Source: CAZVWJ01 sp964631325 (GTDB lineage Bacteria > T1Sed10-126). From it: a stretch of DNA of 42,964 nt. The stretch is taken from NCBI GenBank assembly GCA_964631325.1, contig CAZVWJ010000021.1, forward strand, positions 1 through 42,964, given 5' to 3'. This document shows positions 22,833 to 32,153 of this stretch, in pieces. Below the pieces are notes generated by a model. It worked only from the letters and a program-made list of their open reading frames with translations, had not been told where the DNA came from and searched no databases. A program made the position numbers and the translations under genes. Within the stretch, counting starts at the first letter, position 1; the number at the start of each line of letters is the position of its first letter.

Positions 22833-24548
22833 TTATTTGTTGAGAAATTTTAACCTGCCCCGTCTTAATTTCCAGGGAGCTATTCTGTCTGAGGGGATCC
22901 TGGATATAGAAAGTTTACTCTCCTGAAGTTTAATTCTTTTTCCTAATTGAATGTCCCCCCATTTGTTTTTTTTGAATTTTATGACCACGGGTAAGTCAGG
23001 CTGGCCCGTCTGTTTTTCCACGTAAGCTCTGTCTCCGTCATCGAGGGGGACCACCGTTCCCGAAGGATAAGTGCCAATCTGCGAACAAAAATGATTAATT
23101 ATTTTAGATTCCACGGTATTGAAGTGCTGCCAGAGCTTGTTTGCTGTTTTACCCGGAGGAATACCCTCTTTCCAGGGCCAGGTTGTTGTCAGGGCGTCAA
23201 AAGCCCCGCAGAGTGCTATTCTCTGTGACTCTTTGACCAGCCAACCCGATCCGCTTTTCTGTTGGTTGTGCATTTCAATTAATTTGAGAGCTTTTTTTGG
23301 AATACCCTCTACTTCTTCTAACATTTCAACAGAATAATGAGAATAGTTAATTGATTCTTCACTATCAGCTTTATCGTCTCGGATTATTTTCTCGCTTTTC
23401 CCCAGCAATTCGGGCACTTCAGCCAGTCCAAGATCCTGAAACAACAGGGCGATAATACGTGAATCAAATTCTTGATCGGTGATTTCCTGGGGCCATACCT
23501 GGGCATAAATAATACATCTGTTCAAAGCCTGAACAAGAAGGTTTTGTTCGTCCATAGAAGTTTCAGCCAGGGCCCAGTAAGGGTCGGGAAGTCGGTGAAC
23601 AAGTTGAATTGATTTTTGCTTCAGTTCTTTTACCATCCTGGGTAGATACATCTTACTATGAGTTACTGACCGAAAAATATTGTAAACAGTTTTATAGAAT
23701 TCACTTATTGCTGATAGCCCGGATCTTTCTGTCACCCTGCTGAAAAGCTGATCGACCACAGAATTTTGATCAACAATTGTTTTACCCGCTTCAGCAGCAG
23801 CCTGTACTGCCTGGTTTTGTACTTCTTTAATAAGGTTAACCCTTTCCTCGGGCTCTTTTTCTATAGAGTCAATTTCCTCTTTTGCTTCGTCCAGTTGTTT
23901 TTCATCGTCAATTTCCAGAAGTATTTTGTTTAATCGGGCTCTCACTTTCTCAATCCGGTCAATAAAATCTGAAAAATCATTAACTAAATCCTGGTATTTC
24001 TGGGGGACCCGGCTTGTTTCAAAATCGATTGTGTCTGAACGAATAATATCCATAAAAATTTCAAGAACTTTATCGCGCTGTTTGTGCCCTTTTAAATTTA
24101 AAATTTTCTCCTGGAGCTTTGGTTCTTCGTTTTGTAGAGTTTTTACTTCATCAAGACAGAACTCTATTTCATTTTCTCGCTCCGGTTCTAATTCCATTCG
24201 GGAGTATTTATTAAGAAGAACCTCAAGCTGATTCAGACTGGAAACTAAATCTAAATTTTCGATTAACTTTGACTGGATCGCATTGACCACCTTGGTTTCA
24301 ACAGCCGGGATGTTTTTTTTCAGTGCTTCTTTTATAGGAATCCAATCATAATATCCCCTGGCTATCCACACCCGGTTTATGCCGTGTGAACGGAGTTTTT
24401 TTAGCATATCTGTTGTTATTTTAGTCCCCGCGGCGGCAAGTAGAACCTCGTTTTCATAAATATCTCTGAATAAAGTATCCATCGCCGTGTTAATTTCAGA
24501 GATATTTACAAATGCCGGGGTTGATTTTTGCACCTTTGCGTATTTCAT
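22833..24548 (-). CDS. Degenerate HD-GYP domain protein
   Basis: 571 aa, convergent with the operon. The N-terminus (~20-62) is the domain that precedes many HD-GYP phosphodiesterases (DIYENEVLLAAAGTKITTDML). The middle (100-240) is charged coil. Residues ~270-510 align with HD-GYP: FQDLG (370-374) stands where HDIGK should be, the HHE...GSGYP site reads HNQQKSGSGW (427-436), while FDALTTTWPWKEG (450-462) and IGTYPSGTVVPLDDGDRAYV (491-510) are well kept. Most metal-binding His/Asp residues are lost, so c-di-GMP hydrolysis is unlikely; it may bind the nucleotide or act as a scaffold. It is driven by its own promoter and has GGAG at 24562-24565 (minus strand). It lies 40 bases from the lipoprotein stop. 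Confidence 0.8.
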   Translation of the reverse strand: MKYAKVQKSTPAFVNISEINTAMDTLFRDIYENEVLLAAAGTKITTDMLKKLRSHGINRVWIARGYYDWIPIKEALKKNIPAVETKVVNAIQSKLIENLDLVSSLNQLEVLLNKYSRMELEPERENEIEFCLDEVKTLQNEEPKLQEKILNLKGHKQRDKVLEIFMDIIRSDTIDFETSRVPQKYQDLVNDFSDFIDRIEKVRARLNKILLEIDDEKQLDEAKEEIDSIEKEPEERVNLIKEVQNQAVQAAAEAGKTIVDQNSVVDQLFSRVTERSGLSAISEFYKTVYNIFRSVTHSKMYLPRMVKELKQKSIQLVHRLPDPYWALAETSMDEQNLLVQALNRCIIYAQVWPQEITDQEFDSRIIALLFQDLGLAEVPELLGKSEKIIRDDKADSEESINYSHYSVEMLEEVEGIPKKALKLIEMHNQQKSGSGWLVKESQRIALCGAFDALTTTWPWKEGIPPGKTANKLWQHFNTVESKIINHFCSQIGTYPSGTVVPLDDGDRAYVEKQTGQPDLPVVIKFKKNKWGDIQLGKRIKLQESKLSISRIPSDRIAPWKLRRGRLKFLNK

Positions 24549-24590
24549 TTAAATTTTACCACTCCAGAATATCATAAATATTACGAATTA

Positions 24591-24619
24591 ATTATATACT
24601 TCGGGCCAGTGTTTGTTAA
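24591..24619 (-). promoter_or_regulatory. Sigma70-type promoter for the HD-GYP-like gene (copy 1)
   Basis: Reading the minus strand: TTAACA (24619-24614), 17 bases, TATAAT (24596-24591). One mismatch to consensus in total. It predicts a start near 24584 and a leader of about 36 nt before the ATG at 24548. Confidence 0.7.
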
Positions 24620-24675
24620 ACATAACTTGGTAAGCTTTTCAGCTTTATGGACTTCTATTCTTAAGATAGAATTAA

Positions 24676-24729
24676 TCTAACCCTCATTATGCACGAAATT
24701 TTAGAATTTCGTGCATAATGTGGGTTAGA
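24676..24729. repeat. Junction palindrome between the two 18-kb units
   Basis: Hybrid boundary. The left half (TCTAACCC...TTAG centre) matches the right end of the block at 42831-42860, and the right half (...GTGGGTTAGAC) matches the left end at 6555-6575. The whole forms a 54-base near-perfect inverted repeat, TCTAACCC to GGGTTAGA, around the 34-bp core. The switch from right-end to left-end sequence lies within 24702-24722, a 21-base stretch identical at both ends. There is no IR-B outer part here, unlike at 6445 and 42960. Confidence 0.88.
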
Positions 24730-24754
24730 CTTGATTGTATATAGGAGCGTTAAG

Positions 24755-24784
24755 ATGCGACAGAGCAATGAAAAAAGTATTTAA
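24755..24784 (+). CDS. Possible 9-codon leader peptide, copy 2
   Basis: MRQSNEKSI, as at 6600, with TAGGAG at 24742-24747. Here it follows the junction palindrome instead of the full repeat B arm. Confidence 0.3.
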   Translation: MRQSNEKSI

Positions 24785-24904
24785 AGGTTCTGTGGGGGAT
24801 GATACTATTTTCAAAATAGCCAGATATCAATGATAATTTGACAAAATTTAACTCAGCGAACAAGGATTTTGAGGTACAATTAATTCATATTTGAGGTGAA
24901 AATA

Positions 24905-26953
24905 ATGAAAAGCTCAATCGAGTTCCGGTTGCATCTTCTTCTCGCCGTAGCCGTATTTTTTGCCGTCGCCGCTCCGGGTTACGCCGGGATGGAGGAAGAC
25001 CTGTTCCAGGGCAAAGGTGAAGCGCAATTCTTTAAGACCGAGGAAAAAGTATTAACCACCTCGACTAAATACGCAGTTACAAAAGCGGAAGCCCCTTCCA
25101 TAGTCAGGGTCTGGACCGAAAAAGAAATAGAGCAGGCCGATGCTCGGTCGGTTGCTGATTTACTTAACCAAGTTGTTGGGATTCATTTACCAGTTAATGT
25201 TGAGGACAGGCGCTTGGCCTGGATTCGCGGTGTACGTGGTGCTGACAACAGCCGAATGCTCCTCCTTAAAGACGGAGTTCCAGTCAAAGAAGGTCTTTAT
25301 AATCACGCCTATATTGGTGAATTTATTCCGTTTCATCAGGTTAAACAGGTTGAATTTATCAAGGGTCCTGGTTCCGCCCTTTACGGAGCTAACGCATTCA
25401 GCGGTGTTGTAAACATCAAGACCAAGGATGGTTCCGACGTTAACGGCAAGGAAATAGCCGTTAGTATTGGTAAAAGCCAACGTCGGGAAGTCAGCTTTGT
25501 CGGCGGCGGTAAAGAAACCGTAAACTGGGGCGGTGAAGAGGCAAAAGTCGATGTTATGACTTATGGACGTATTTTCAGGACTGAAGGTCTCGGTGAAAAT
25601 GATCCGGAAGCTGAGAATGCCAAAGATAATCGGCCAGTCAAAAATTACACCGCCGGCATGAAACTGAAAACTGGTAATTTCACCTTTCGTGGTGACGTAA
25701 TCAGTCACGCTACCAAACGCATTGGTGGTGAGGGAAGTGTGGACGCGCTTGCCAACCAGGATCTTGATATTGTCTCCTATCGGTACTATAACCAGCTTTT
25801 CTCGCTCGACTACAACAATAGCTGGGGCAAAGAGGGCAGCAAAACTGATGTCCAGCTACGGACTTACTTCAATAAGTACGATAATCCTGGTTTATATTCA
25901 GTGCCGTGGGATACGGGTATTGAGTATGTTGAGCCGGAGAAGGTGACTACACGTTCCGGTTTCACTTCTCAATTTACTCAACAGTATGGTGATAACACTC
26001 TGGTTGCTGGCCTTGATTATTCACGTAATGAGATTGATGATGTGACTGACTATAACCAGCCCGGGGCTGTTGCGGCCGGATATGTAATTCCACCACAAAA
26101 TTACTACATTGGCGGTCTTTACACACAATATACTCATAGCTTTCCTTCCCTGCTTTCATCCAAGCTAACTCTTGGTGTCCGCTACGATGACCACGAGATC
26201 ATGGGCAGTAATGTTTCCCCCCGACTTGGCTGGGTTTCGAACCCGACCGAGAAAGATTATTTCAAGTTGCTTTACGGGGAAGCTTTCAGAGCACCGACCG
26301 CCCGTGAGATGCTGATGGAGGATAACAAAAATTGGACCAGTGGTAATCCGAACCTTGACGCGGAGACGATTCAGACCCTGGAGTTTAAGTATAACCGTCA
26401 GCTCAGTTCCAATCTCGAAACTGAATTTGTCGTCTTCGACAACACTGTTGAGGATATAATTCAAAAGGGTAATGATCCACAATTTGCCGGAGGCGAGGGT
26501 TATCTGAATAAGGGGGAGCAGGAAACGACCGGCGGTAATGTTGCCGTTAAGTATGACGGACAGACCTGGGATTACAATCTGAGCTACGGTTATATTGACG
26601 CCACTGCAAAACGTGAGACCGGGGATAAGCAAGAATGGGGTATACCCAAGAAGATGGCAAAGGGAGAAGTTAAATATACTCCTGTGAAACAGATGTGGTT
26701 TAAACTTGATGGCCGCTGGATTGCCGAACAGCATCGGGAGGAATGGGCCGGTTTTGATAAGAATATTCCCAGCTACTCTGTTCTTGATGTCACCCTTGGG
26801 ACAAGAGAATTAACCGAGGGACTTCAAACCAGGTTCTCGGTCAACAATGTCCTGAATGCGGCTGCCGATTGGGTTGCTGAGGAAGCTGGTGAGGATGATA
26901 CCTATAGTGTTCCCCGGCGTAATGTTATGTTGACCGTAGAATATGACTTCTAA
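24905..26953 (+). CDS. TonB-dependent outer-membrane receptor 1 (copy 2)
   Basis: 682 aa, identical to the product at 6750, including the FFKTEE linker, the plug motif KGPGSALYGANAFSGVVNI and the terminal Phe. ATG 24905 is set by GAGGTG at 24893-24898. Its upstream context differs from copy 1 beyond the palindrome: the divergent promoter of the first HD-GYP-like gene lies about 290 bases upstream, so expression could differ between copies. Confidence 0.92.
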   Translation: MKSSIEFRLHLLLAVAVFFAVAAPGYAGMEEDLFQGKGEAQFFKTEEKVLTTSTKYAVTKAEAPSIVRVWTEKEIEQADARSVADLLNQVVGIHLPVNVEDRRLAWIRGVRGADNSRMLLLKDGVPVKEGLYNHAYIGEFIPFHQVKQVEFIKGPGSALYGANAFSGVVNIKTKDGSDVNGKEIAVSIGKSQRREVSFVGGGKETVNWGGEEAKVDVMTYGRIFRTEGLGENDPEAENAKDNRPVKNYTAGMKLKTGNFTFRGDVISHATKRIGGEGSVDALANQDLDIVSYRYYNQLFSLDYNNSWGKEGSKTDVQLRTYFNKYDNPGLYSVPWDTGIEYVEPEKVTTRSGFTSQFTQQYGDNTLVAGLDYSRNEIDDVTDYNQPGAVAAGYVIPPQNYYIGGLYTQYTHSFPSLLSSKLTLGVRYDDHEIMGSNVSPRLGWVSNPTEKDYFKLLYGEAFRAPTAREMLMEDNKNWTSGNPNLDAETIQTLEFKYNRQLSSNLETEFVVFDNTVEDIIQKGNDPQFAGGEGYLNKGEQETTGGNVAVKYDGQTWDYNLSYGYIDATAKRETGDKQEWGIPKKMAKGEVKYTPVKQMWFKLDGRWIAEQHREEWAGFDKNIPSYSVLDVTLGTRELTEGLQTRFSVNNVLNAAADWVAEEAGEDDTYSVPRRNVMLTVEYDF

Positions 26954-27442
26954 TAATTAACGCCCTGCGGACATAGCAGTGCTTAGCTGCAAAATACCGC
27001 GACATAAGTTCGACATTCGGAGTTTTTCATATATTTTTTGCTTGCCCTAAAGAATTATTGACATGGGGTTAAAAATATGGTTTAATAAAATTACCATAAA
27101 GGGCTTGTTTAATAACTTCAACAAAATCATTTTGGCCAATCATACAATAAGCTTCATTTAAATAATTTTTTTGCCGGGGTATTTATTCACAGAATGGGGC
27201 TGAGAAAATTTACTCCGATAGAAATCGAGAAAGATTAGATTGGCCGATCCATCCTTATTTGTATTGGGGTTTATATAATCCTCACCGATTTTTTTGGACT
27301 GAAGATGGGGAACAAAACATTTTTTTAAGAGTTTCTGAAATTTAAAAACCCGGGTAAAGCTCTTTTTAGAGCGGGGGCATACAATTTTTAGAAGAGATTA
27401 AAGTTTAGTTACAAAATAACTTATTTTTGGAGGGACAGTTTT
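26954..27442. other. Intergenic leader region, copy 2
   Basis: Same content as 8799-9287: CGCGACATAAGTTCGA at 26998-27013, the promoter at 27058-27086, the start-less open stretch 27166-27345 and the GCTCT/AGAGC hairpin at 27359-27372. Confidence 0.5.
27058..27086 (+). promoter_or_regulatory. Sigma70-type promoter for TonB receptor 2, copy 2
   Basis: TTGACA (27058-27063), 17-base spacer, TTTAAT (27081-27086). Confidence 0.65.
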
Positions 27443-30007
27443 ATGTTTTCTTTTTCTCACCAGGTTAAGCTATTTGCCATTTTCGCTTTTTTAATTTTTA
27501 GTGTAGTAGTGCAAACTCAACCCGTGTCTGCCCAGGGTGTGGAGGAAGAACTTTTCAGTGAAGGCGGGGGCGGAGAGGCTGATTTCTTTAAAACTGAGGA
27601 ACAGGTTGTTGTTTCCGCTTCTAAACGCGCTCAGAAAATCAGTGAATCGCCGGTTGCAATTTCAGTGATAAACGAATCAGATATTGAAGCGATGAATCCC
27701 CAGAGTATCCCCGATATTTTACGAATAATTCCCGGTGTTTACGTACAGCGTATCACCGGCGGCCAATACGAGGTTTCCATCCGAGGGAACCATGGTTTTC
27801 CCGGCGGGAGTGGACCGTTTAGTGCGTTTTCCCGGCGGGTACTCGTGCTTGTTAACGGCCGTTCATTTTTCAATGATTCCTTTGGTGGGACCCAGTGGAG
27901 CCAGCTTCCCATAACCGCTGATAATATTAAGCGTATTGAGGTCGTTCGTGGCCCGGCTTCACCCCTGTTTGGTGCGAATGCGGTTACTGGTGTGATCAAT
28001 ATAATTACTAAAGACCCGGTCAACCTGGCGGACGCCGACGTCGAAGTCTCGATTGAACCCGGCTCCGACAACCACAACCGGCTTCGGGCCAGTGTTCCCG
28101 GAGAAGTGGGCGGGTGGAACTTCTTGCTTACCGCCGAGAAGTCTCAGAAAGATCGCTTCGATCCCGCTGACGAGAATTACGAAGAGTATGACGTGAATAA
28201 GGGAGTCAGTGTCAACTCATATGATGGTATAAATCCGGCTGGCTTAGGTGCTGCAGATTCCACCAGCCTGAATCAAGTAGGATATTTTGGACAGAAAACT
28301 CACCCGAATAATGATTTATATGGTTTGACTGAAGGTGCGAACGGAGGGGATGGTGGATTTAAAGATGGTCGCGGTGATGCGGATAATACCGATTTTCCGG
28401 CCGCGGACGGTAATTCCCTGGAGACCAAAAGGTTTAACTTGATGGCCAAGAAACAGATTTCCGATGTGCGCAGTCTGCAGTTGGAAGGTGGTATGGGCGA
28501 CGGCCATCAAAATTTCTTTGGTTCTTCGGGCGGACTTATTATATTTAAAAATCCGGTCGAACAGGCCTATGGTAAGGTTGCTTATGAGGACGAATACGAA
28601 GGAATTCCCGTAAAACTCCAGGTCTCTTACATTGACGGGCAGTTTGGCGATAATCCTCCGGGTGGTGAAGCCGTCCCCGACGGTCCTCTGGGGGAGCGTC
28701 GCGACGGCACGCAGGGGGGACTCGGCTGGGGATCCTGGGACGTGGAAGCCCAGGGGATCTGGGAATGGTCTTCGAGTGACGTCCTTGTCTTTGGCGGGAA
28801 CTGGCGCACTACGGAAGCAGAATCCAAGCTGTATTATCGTGACGTACTTGATAGGACTAACAAAAAGGCCGAGCAGACTTTTACCGGGGCTTATTTCAAC
28901 AATGAACACCAGTTTAATGAGTCGTGGAAATTTGTCCTTGCCGGGCGATATGATGACTTCCAGGAACCAGATGATTCAGCCTTCTCTCCGCAGTCTATTT
29001 TGATTTACCAGCCGGCGGGCGATTCCGACCAGATGTGGCGCCTGAACTGGGCGCAGTCCATTCGTGCCCCTTTTCTGACCGAATTATTTATGAATGCTCC
29101 CGCTGGTCGGAGCGAGCTTTATAACCACGGTCTTGGTGCTTTTGATGGTAATTCGGAACTTGAAATCCCTAAAATTAGTTCCGTGGAATTTGGTTTCCGG
29201 GATAAATACTGGCAGAGATTAGAAATTGACGCTAACCTTTATCATACCGCTTTTGAGGACGCTATTGGATTTCGAAGAGTGGATGATCCTGAGGCCGGCC
29301 TGAGTCTTCAGTTTGATAACTATAATGAAACATTAAGAAGCAGTGGGGGTGAGCTGGAAGTCAAGTATCCTTTGACCAGAAGTTGGTCTACTCGGGCTGC
29401 TTATACCTATCAGCAAGGTGAATTTGGTAGCCGGGATATGAAATCGGTCCCGACTCATTTATTAGCCCTTAACCTGACTGGTAAAATAGCCGCTTGGAAC
29501 TTGAGTGTTACCGGCCAGTATGCTGGTGAACCAACAGTCACGATGAAAAACGTCTTTGATCGAAATATAGACGAAAAAATGGATTTACAAAGTTATAATC
29601 TTGATTTGGATGGTGACGGTACTAAAGCTTACGGTCCTGATTTGACTCCTGGAACTGCTGACGATGATGGCCAGGATTTATCTTACGTATTGGAACATGG
29701 CCCTAAAGACTTAGACAACTTGATGGCAGCACATCCCAATGGTGGAAATGGGACGTCAGAATCAATGGTTGCCGGCCAGGCTGTGGGGCTCATTGATAAT
29801 GGAACAAAGAAAATTAAGATCCAGGGTGAAGATTACGTGACCTTTAACGTCCGGCTCAGTCGCACTTTCCACTTCGGGAAGACCCTGGACAATGCGCCCT
29901 TTGAATTTGCCCTGATTGGTGAGCACCTCGGTGAGTCCCACCGGGAATATGTATTTGGTGAAAAATTAGAGCCGGTCTACCGCACCCAGGTTAGCTGGAC
30001 TTTCTAA
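27443..30007 (+). CDS. TonB-dependent outer-membrane receptor 2 (copy 2)
   Basis: 854 aa, same product as at 9288: signal peptide to ~30, FFKTEE linker, TonB box EEQVVVSA, plug with VVRGPASPLFGANAVTGVINI, barrel with the DxDxDG loop near residue 720, C-terminal Phe. The ribosome site is GGAGGG at 27429-27434. Confidence 0.93.
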   Translation: MFSFSHQVKLFAIFAFLIFSVVVQTQPVSAQGVEEELFSEGGGGEADFFKTEEQVVVSASKRAQKISESPVAISVINESDIEAMNPQSIPDILRIIPGVYVQRITGGQYEVSIRGNHGFPGGSGPFSAFSRRVLVLVNGRSFFNDSFGGTQWSQLPITADNIKRIEVVRGPASPLFGANAVTGVINIITKDPVNLADADVEVSIEPGSDNHNRLRASVPGEVGGWNFLLTAEKSQKDRFDPADENYEEYDVNKGVSVNSYDGINPAGLGAADSTSLNQVGYFGQKTHPNNDLYGLTEGANGGDGGFKDGRGDADNTDFPAADGNSLETKRFNLMAKKQISDVRSLQLEGGMGDGHQNFFGSSGGLIIFKNPVEQAYGKVAYEDEYEGIPVKLQVSYIDGQFGDNPPGGEAVPDGPLGERRDGTQGGLGWGSWDVEAQGIWEWSSSDVLVFGGNWRTTEAESKLYYRDVLDRTNKKAEQTFTGAYFNNEHQFNESWKFVLAGRYDDFQEPDDSAFSPQSILIYQPAGDSDQMWRLNWAQSIRAPFLTELFMNAPAGRSELYNHGLGAFDGNSELEIPKISSVEFGFRDKYWQRLEIDANLYHTAFEDAIGFRRVDDPEAGLSLQFDNYNETLRSSGGELEVKYPLTRSWSTRAAYTYQQGEFGSRDMKSVPTHLLALNLTGKIAAWNLSVTGQYAGEPTVTMKNVFDRNIDEKMDLQSYNLDLDGDGTKAYGPDLTPGTADDDGQDLSYVLEHGPKDLDNLMAAHPNGGNGTSESMVAGQAVGLIDNGTKKIKIQGEDYVTFNVRLSRTFHFGKTLDNAPFEFALIGEHLGESHREYVFGEKLEPVYRTQVSWTF

Positions 30008-30052
30008 AACTTGCCGGGCAGGCCGGCTTAGCACAGGCACCGAGGGATATTT

Positions 30053-30847
30053 TTGAGAAAAATTAATTTTCTTTCTGCCAGGGCTTTACTTTTTTTAATT
30101 TGTCTTCTATTGTTAGCGGTGTCCGCTACGACTGCGAGCGCTGCTCAACAACTCCTGGTTTTTAATCCCGGCGCGATGGGCGGTAACATGGCCACGTTGA
30201 TTGATGCCGCCAACGATTATTTTGGTTCCCGGAACCTGGACCTTAAGTTTCAGCCGATTGCTAAATTTAAACAGTTCAAACAGCGGGTTGGTTCCGCTCG
30301 GTACGTGATTATGCCCGACTGGAGTTATAAGCTTCTTGAAGACCAGCATGACTTCTCCCCGCTTTTGTCCCCCCAGGTAAACGGTTCACCAAATTTCACC
30401 AAGATTTTGATCGCAAAAAAAGGTGCTATCAGTTCCCCGGTGGATTTAAAAGGCAAAAAAGTGGCTACCATCTCCCAGGGGCAAAGAACCAACAACATCC
30501 TCGACCGGGTCCTGTTTGAAGGTACGGGAGTCCAGGCCGATCAACTTAACTTTATTTTTGTTGGTAAAGACCTGGACGGGCTGATGGCGGTGAAATTTGG
30601 CCAGGTTCAGGCTACAATTGCCAGTTCAACTAATTTTTCCTTGATAAAAAAGAAGAAACCGTTTGTAATTAAGGGACTAAAAATAGTTAAAAAATCCGGG
30701 CCGTTAATTCGCGCCTCCCTGTTTTCAGTCGGGGGCGATGGCAATGACAGGGTAGTTAAAGCCTTTGAAAACATGGAAAAATCAGAAAAAGGCAAGAAGT
30801 TGCTTTCCCTGCTAAATCTTGGCGGCTGGATTGATTACCCCCAGTGA
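30053..30847 (+). CDS. PhnD-like periplasmic solute-binding protein (copy 2)
   Basis: 264 aa from TTG 30053, as at 11898. The 45-base gap from the receptor again holds the GCCGG/CCGGC hairpin (30013-30027). No permease or ATPase gene accompanies this copy either. Confidence 0.79.
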   Translation: MRKINFLSARALLFLICLLLLAVSATTASAAQQLLVFNPGAMGGNMATLIDAANDYFGSRNLDLKFQPIAKFKQFKQRVGSARYVIMPDWSYKLLEDQHDFSPLLSPQVNGSPNFTKILIAKKGAISSPVDLKGKKVATISQGQRTNNILDRVLFEGTGVQADQLNFIFVGKDLDGLMAVKFGQVQATIASSTNFSLIKKKKPFVIKGLKIVKKSGPLIRASLFSVGGDGNDRVVKAFENMEKSEKGKKLLSLLNLGGWIDYPQ

Positions 30848-30869
30848 TTTATTTAGGTGCTGATTATTG

Positions 30870-31841
30870 ATGAAATTTTTTCGTGGTTTTAAAATTTGGC
30901 TTTTTGTGTTGATTGTTGGGCTGGCAACAGTCTGTGTGTCCCGGCCAGTTCTGGCTTATGTGCTTGTTTTTAAAAGTCAGGACGTTCTCGCTTACAGTGC
31001 CCCGGTACCGACCTTTAAAAAGTCTCTCAAGTCTAAGGAGAACACGAAAATCCGGGTTAAAAATATGGAAGGAAGCTTGGGAAAAGCCAAACAAATACTC
31101 AGTTCTCTTGCTTCTGATAGGCCCGAGGCAATTTATGCGCTTGGCGCAAAAGCGGCCTATGTGGCCAAAAAATACGCCCCTAAAATTTTCAAGAAAAAAA
31201 TTCCCGTGGTTATTTCTTCTGTTTTAAACTGGAAGAAATACAGCCTGAGTGCTCCTTATACAACCGGAGTCCGCGGTAACGTGCCGGCCCAGGCGGTGCT
31301 TCTGCAGACCCGAATGGTTGCTTCTAACCTGAAAAAAATCGGTGTTATTTACTCCGGGGAAAGTGCCGCCCGGATAAAAAAAGCCCGTCGCGCCGCAAAA
31401 GCTATGGGTATGCGGCTTGAAACGGTAAAGGTCGATAAGAGCGCTGGTGTCCCGGTGGCTTTTTCCACGCTACAGGGCAGAAAAATTGATGCGTTGTGGA
31501 TGGTTGCCGACCCGGTCGTTATTACTCCGGGAAATTTTAAACACTTGAGCAAAAATTGTTTAAAACACAAGCTCCCGACAATTGTTTATTCTGAGAACTT
31601 CGTGAAAGCCGGCGGCTTGATGTCCGTTTCCGTGAACTATGAAACTATTGGTTCCCAGGTTGCTTCAATAGTCTATGACATTCTCTCCGGCAAAGCTGTC
31701 AAAGACATCCCTGTTGCCGACCCGATCGGAACACAGTTTATCGGAAATCGAAAAGTTGCCCGCAAAATTGAGCTTGACCTTAGTTCCTCTTCTCAATTTA
31801 TGGACAAAGTTATTGGAAATAAGAAAAACAAGGAAAAATAA
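30870..31841 (+). CDS. ABC_sub_bind-type periplasmic substrate-binding protein (copy 2)
   Basis: 323 aa from ATG 30870, same product as at 12715, with the signal peptide and the two-lobe motifs LKKIGVIYSGESAA and IDALWMVADPVVITP. It lies 22 bases after the PhnD-like gene. Confidence 0.81.
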   Translation: MKFFRGFKIWLFVLIVGLATVCVSRPVLAYVLVFKSQDVLAYSAPVPTFKKSLKSKENTKIRVKNMEGSLGKAKQILSSLASDRPEAIYALGAKAAYVAKKYAPKIFKKKIPVVISSVLNWKKYSLSAPYTTGVRGNVPAQAVLLQTRMVASNLKKIGVIYSGESAARIKKARRAAKAMGMRLETVKVDKSAGVPVAFSTLQGRKIDALWMVADPVVITPGNFKHLSKNCLKHKLPTIVYSENFVKAGGLMSVSVNYETIGSQVASIVYDILSGKAVKDIPVADPIGTQFIGNRKVARKIELDLSSSSQFMDKVIGNKKNKEK

Positions 31842-32153
31842 TAAATCAGAACTTTCTAATAACACCACAACGTTATTCCGGGTGGAGGCGTGAAGCACCG
31901 AAAACCCGGGACTTGCGTCTCGCAAACGCGTGAAATACATCGATCTTTGTATTATGGGATTATACCGGGTGACAGTTCGTTAGAAAGTTCTGAGTTCTGA
32001 TAGTATTTTTAGCACACTTGCAATTTTGATGAATAGACGGAGTTTAATAAATTTCACACAGAAACATAATCTATTCCTTTCCGAAAAAGTTTATATTTTT
32101 TTCTCTATCGAGGTTATATGCGGATGGTAATTCTGTAAATTGAGGTATATTTG
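31842..32153. other. Intergenic region ahead of the MCP gene, copy 2
   Basis: Holds the 31846-31993 inverted-repeat element and about 160 bases of A/T-rich DNA with no strong promoter match. The MCP ribosome site TGAGG is at 32141-32145. Confidence 0.5.
31846..31993 (+). other. 148-bp inverted-repeat-bounded element, copy 2
   Basis: Same 14-bp terminal inverted repeats and internal hairpins as at 13691. It lies in the same place between the binding-protein and MCP genes. Confidence 0.5.

Larger units (their letters stand above)
6530..24684 (+). repeat. Tandem 18,155-bp unit, copy 1
   Basis: Every gene in this interval recurs 18,155 bases downstream with the same translated product and the same spacing. 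The matching stretch is 6547-24722 against 24702-42877. Base 6546 (C against T at 24701) is the one difference I found, and the sequences diverge to the left of 6530. The unit carries 14 plus-strand genes and one convergent minus-strand gene. It contains no mobilisation gene. Confidence 0.93.
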
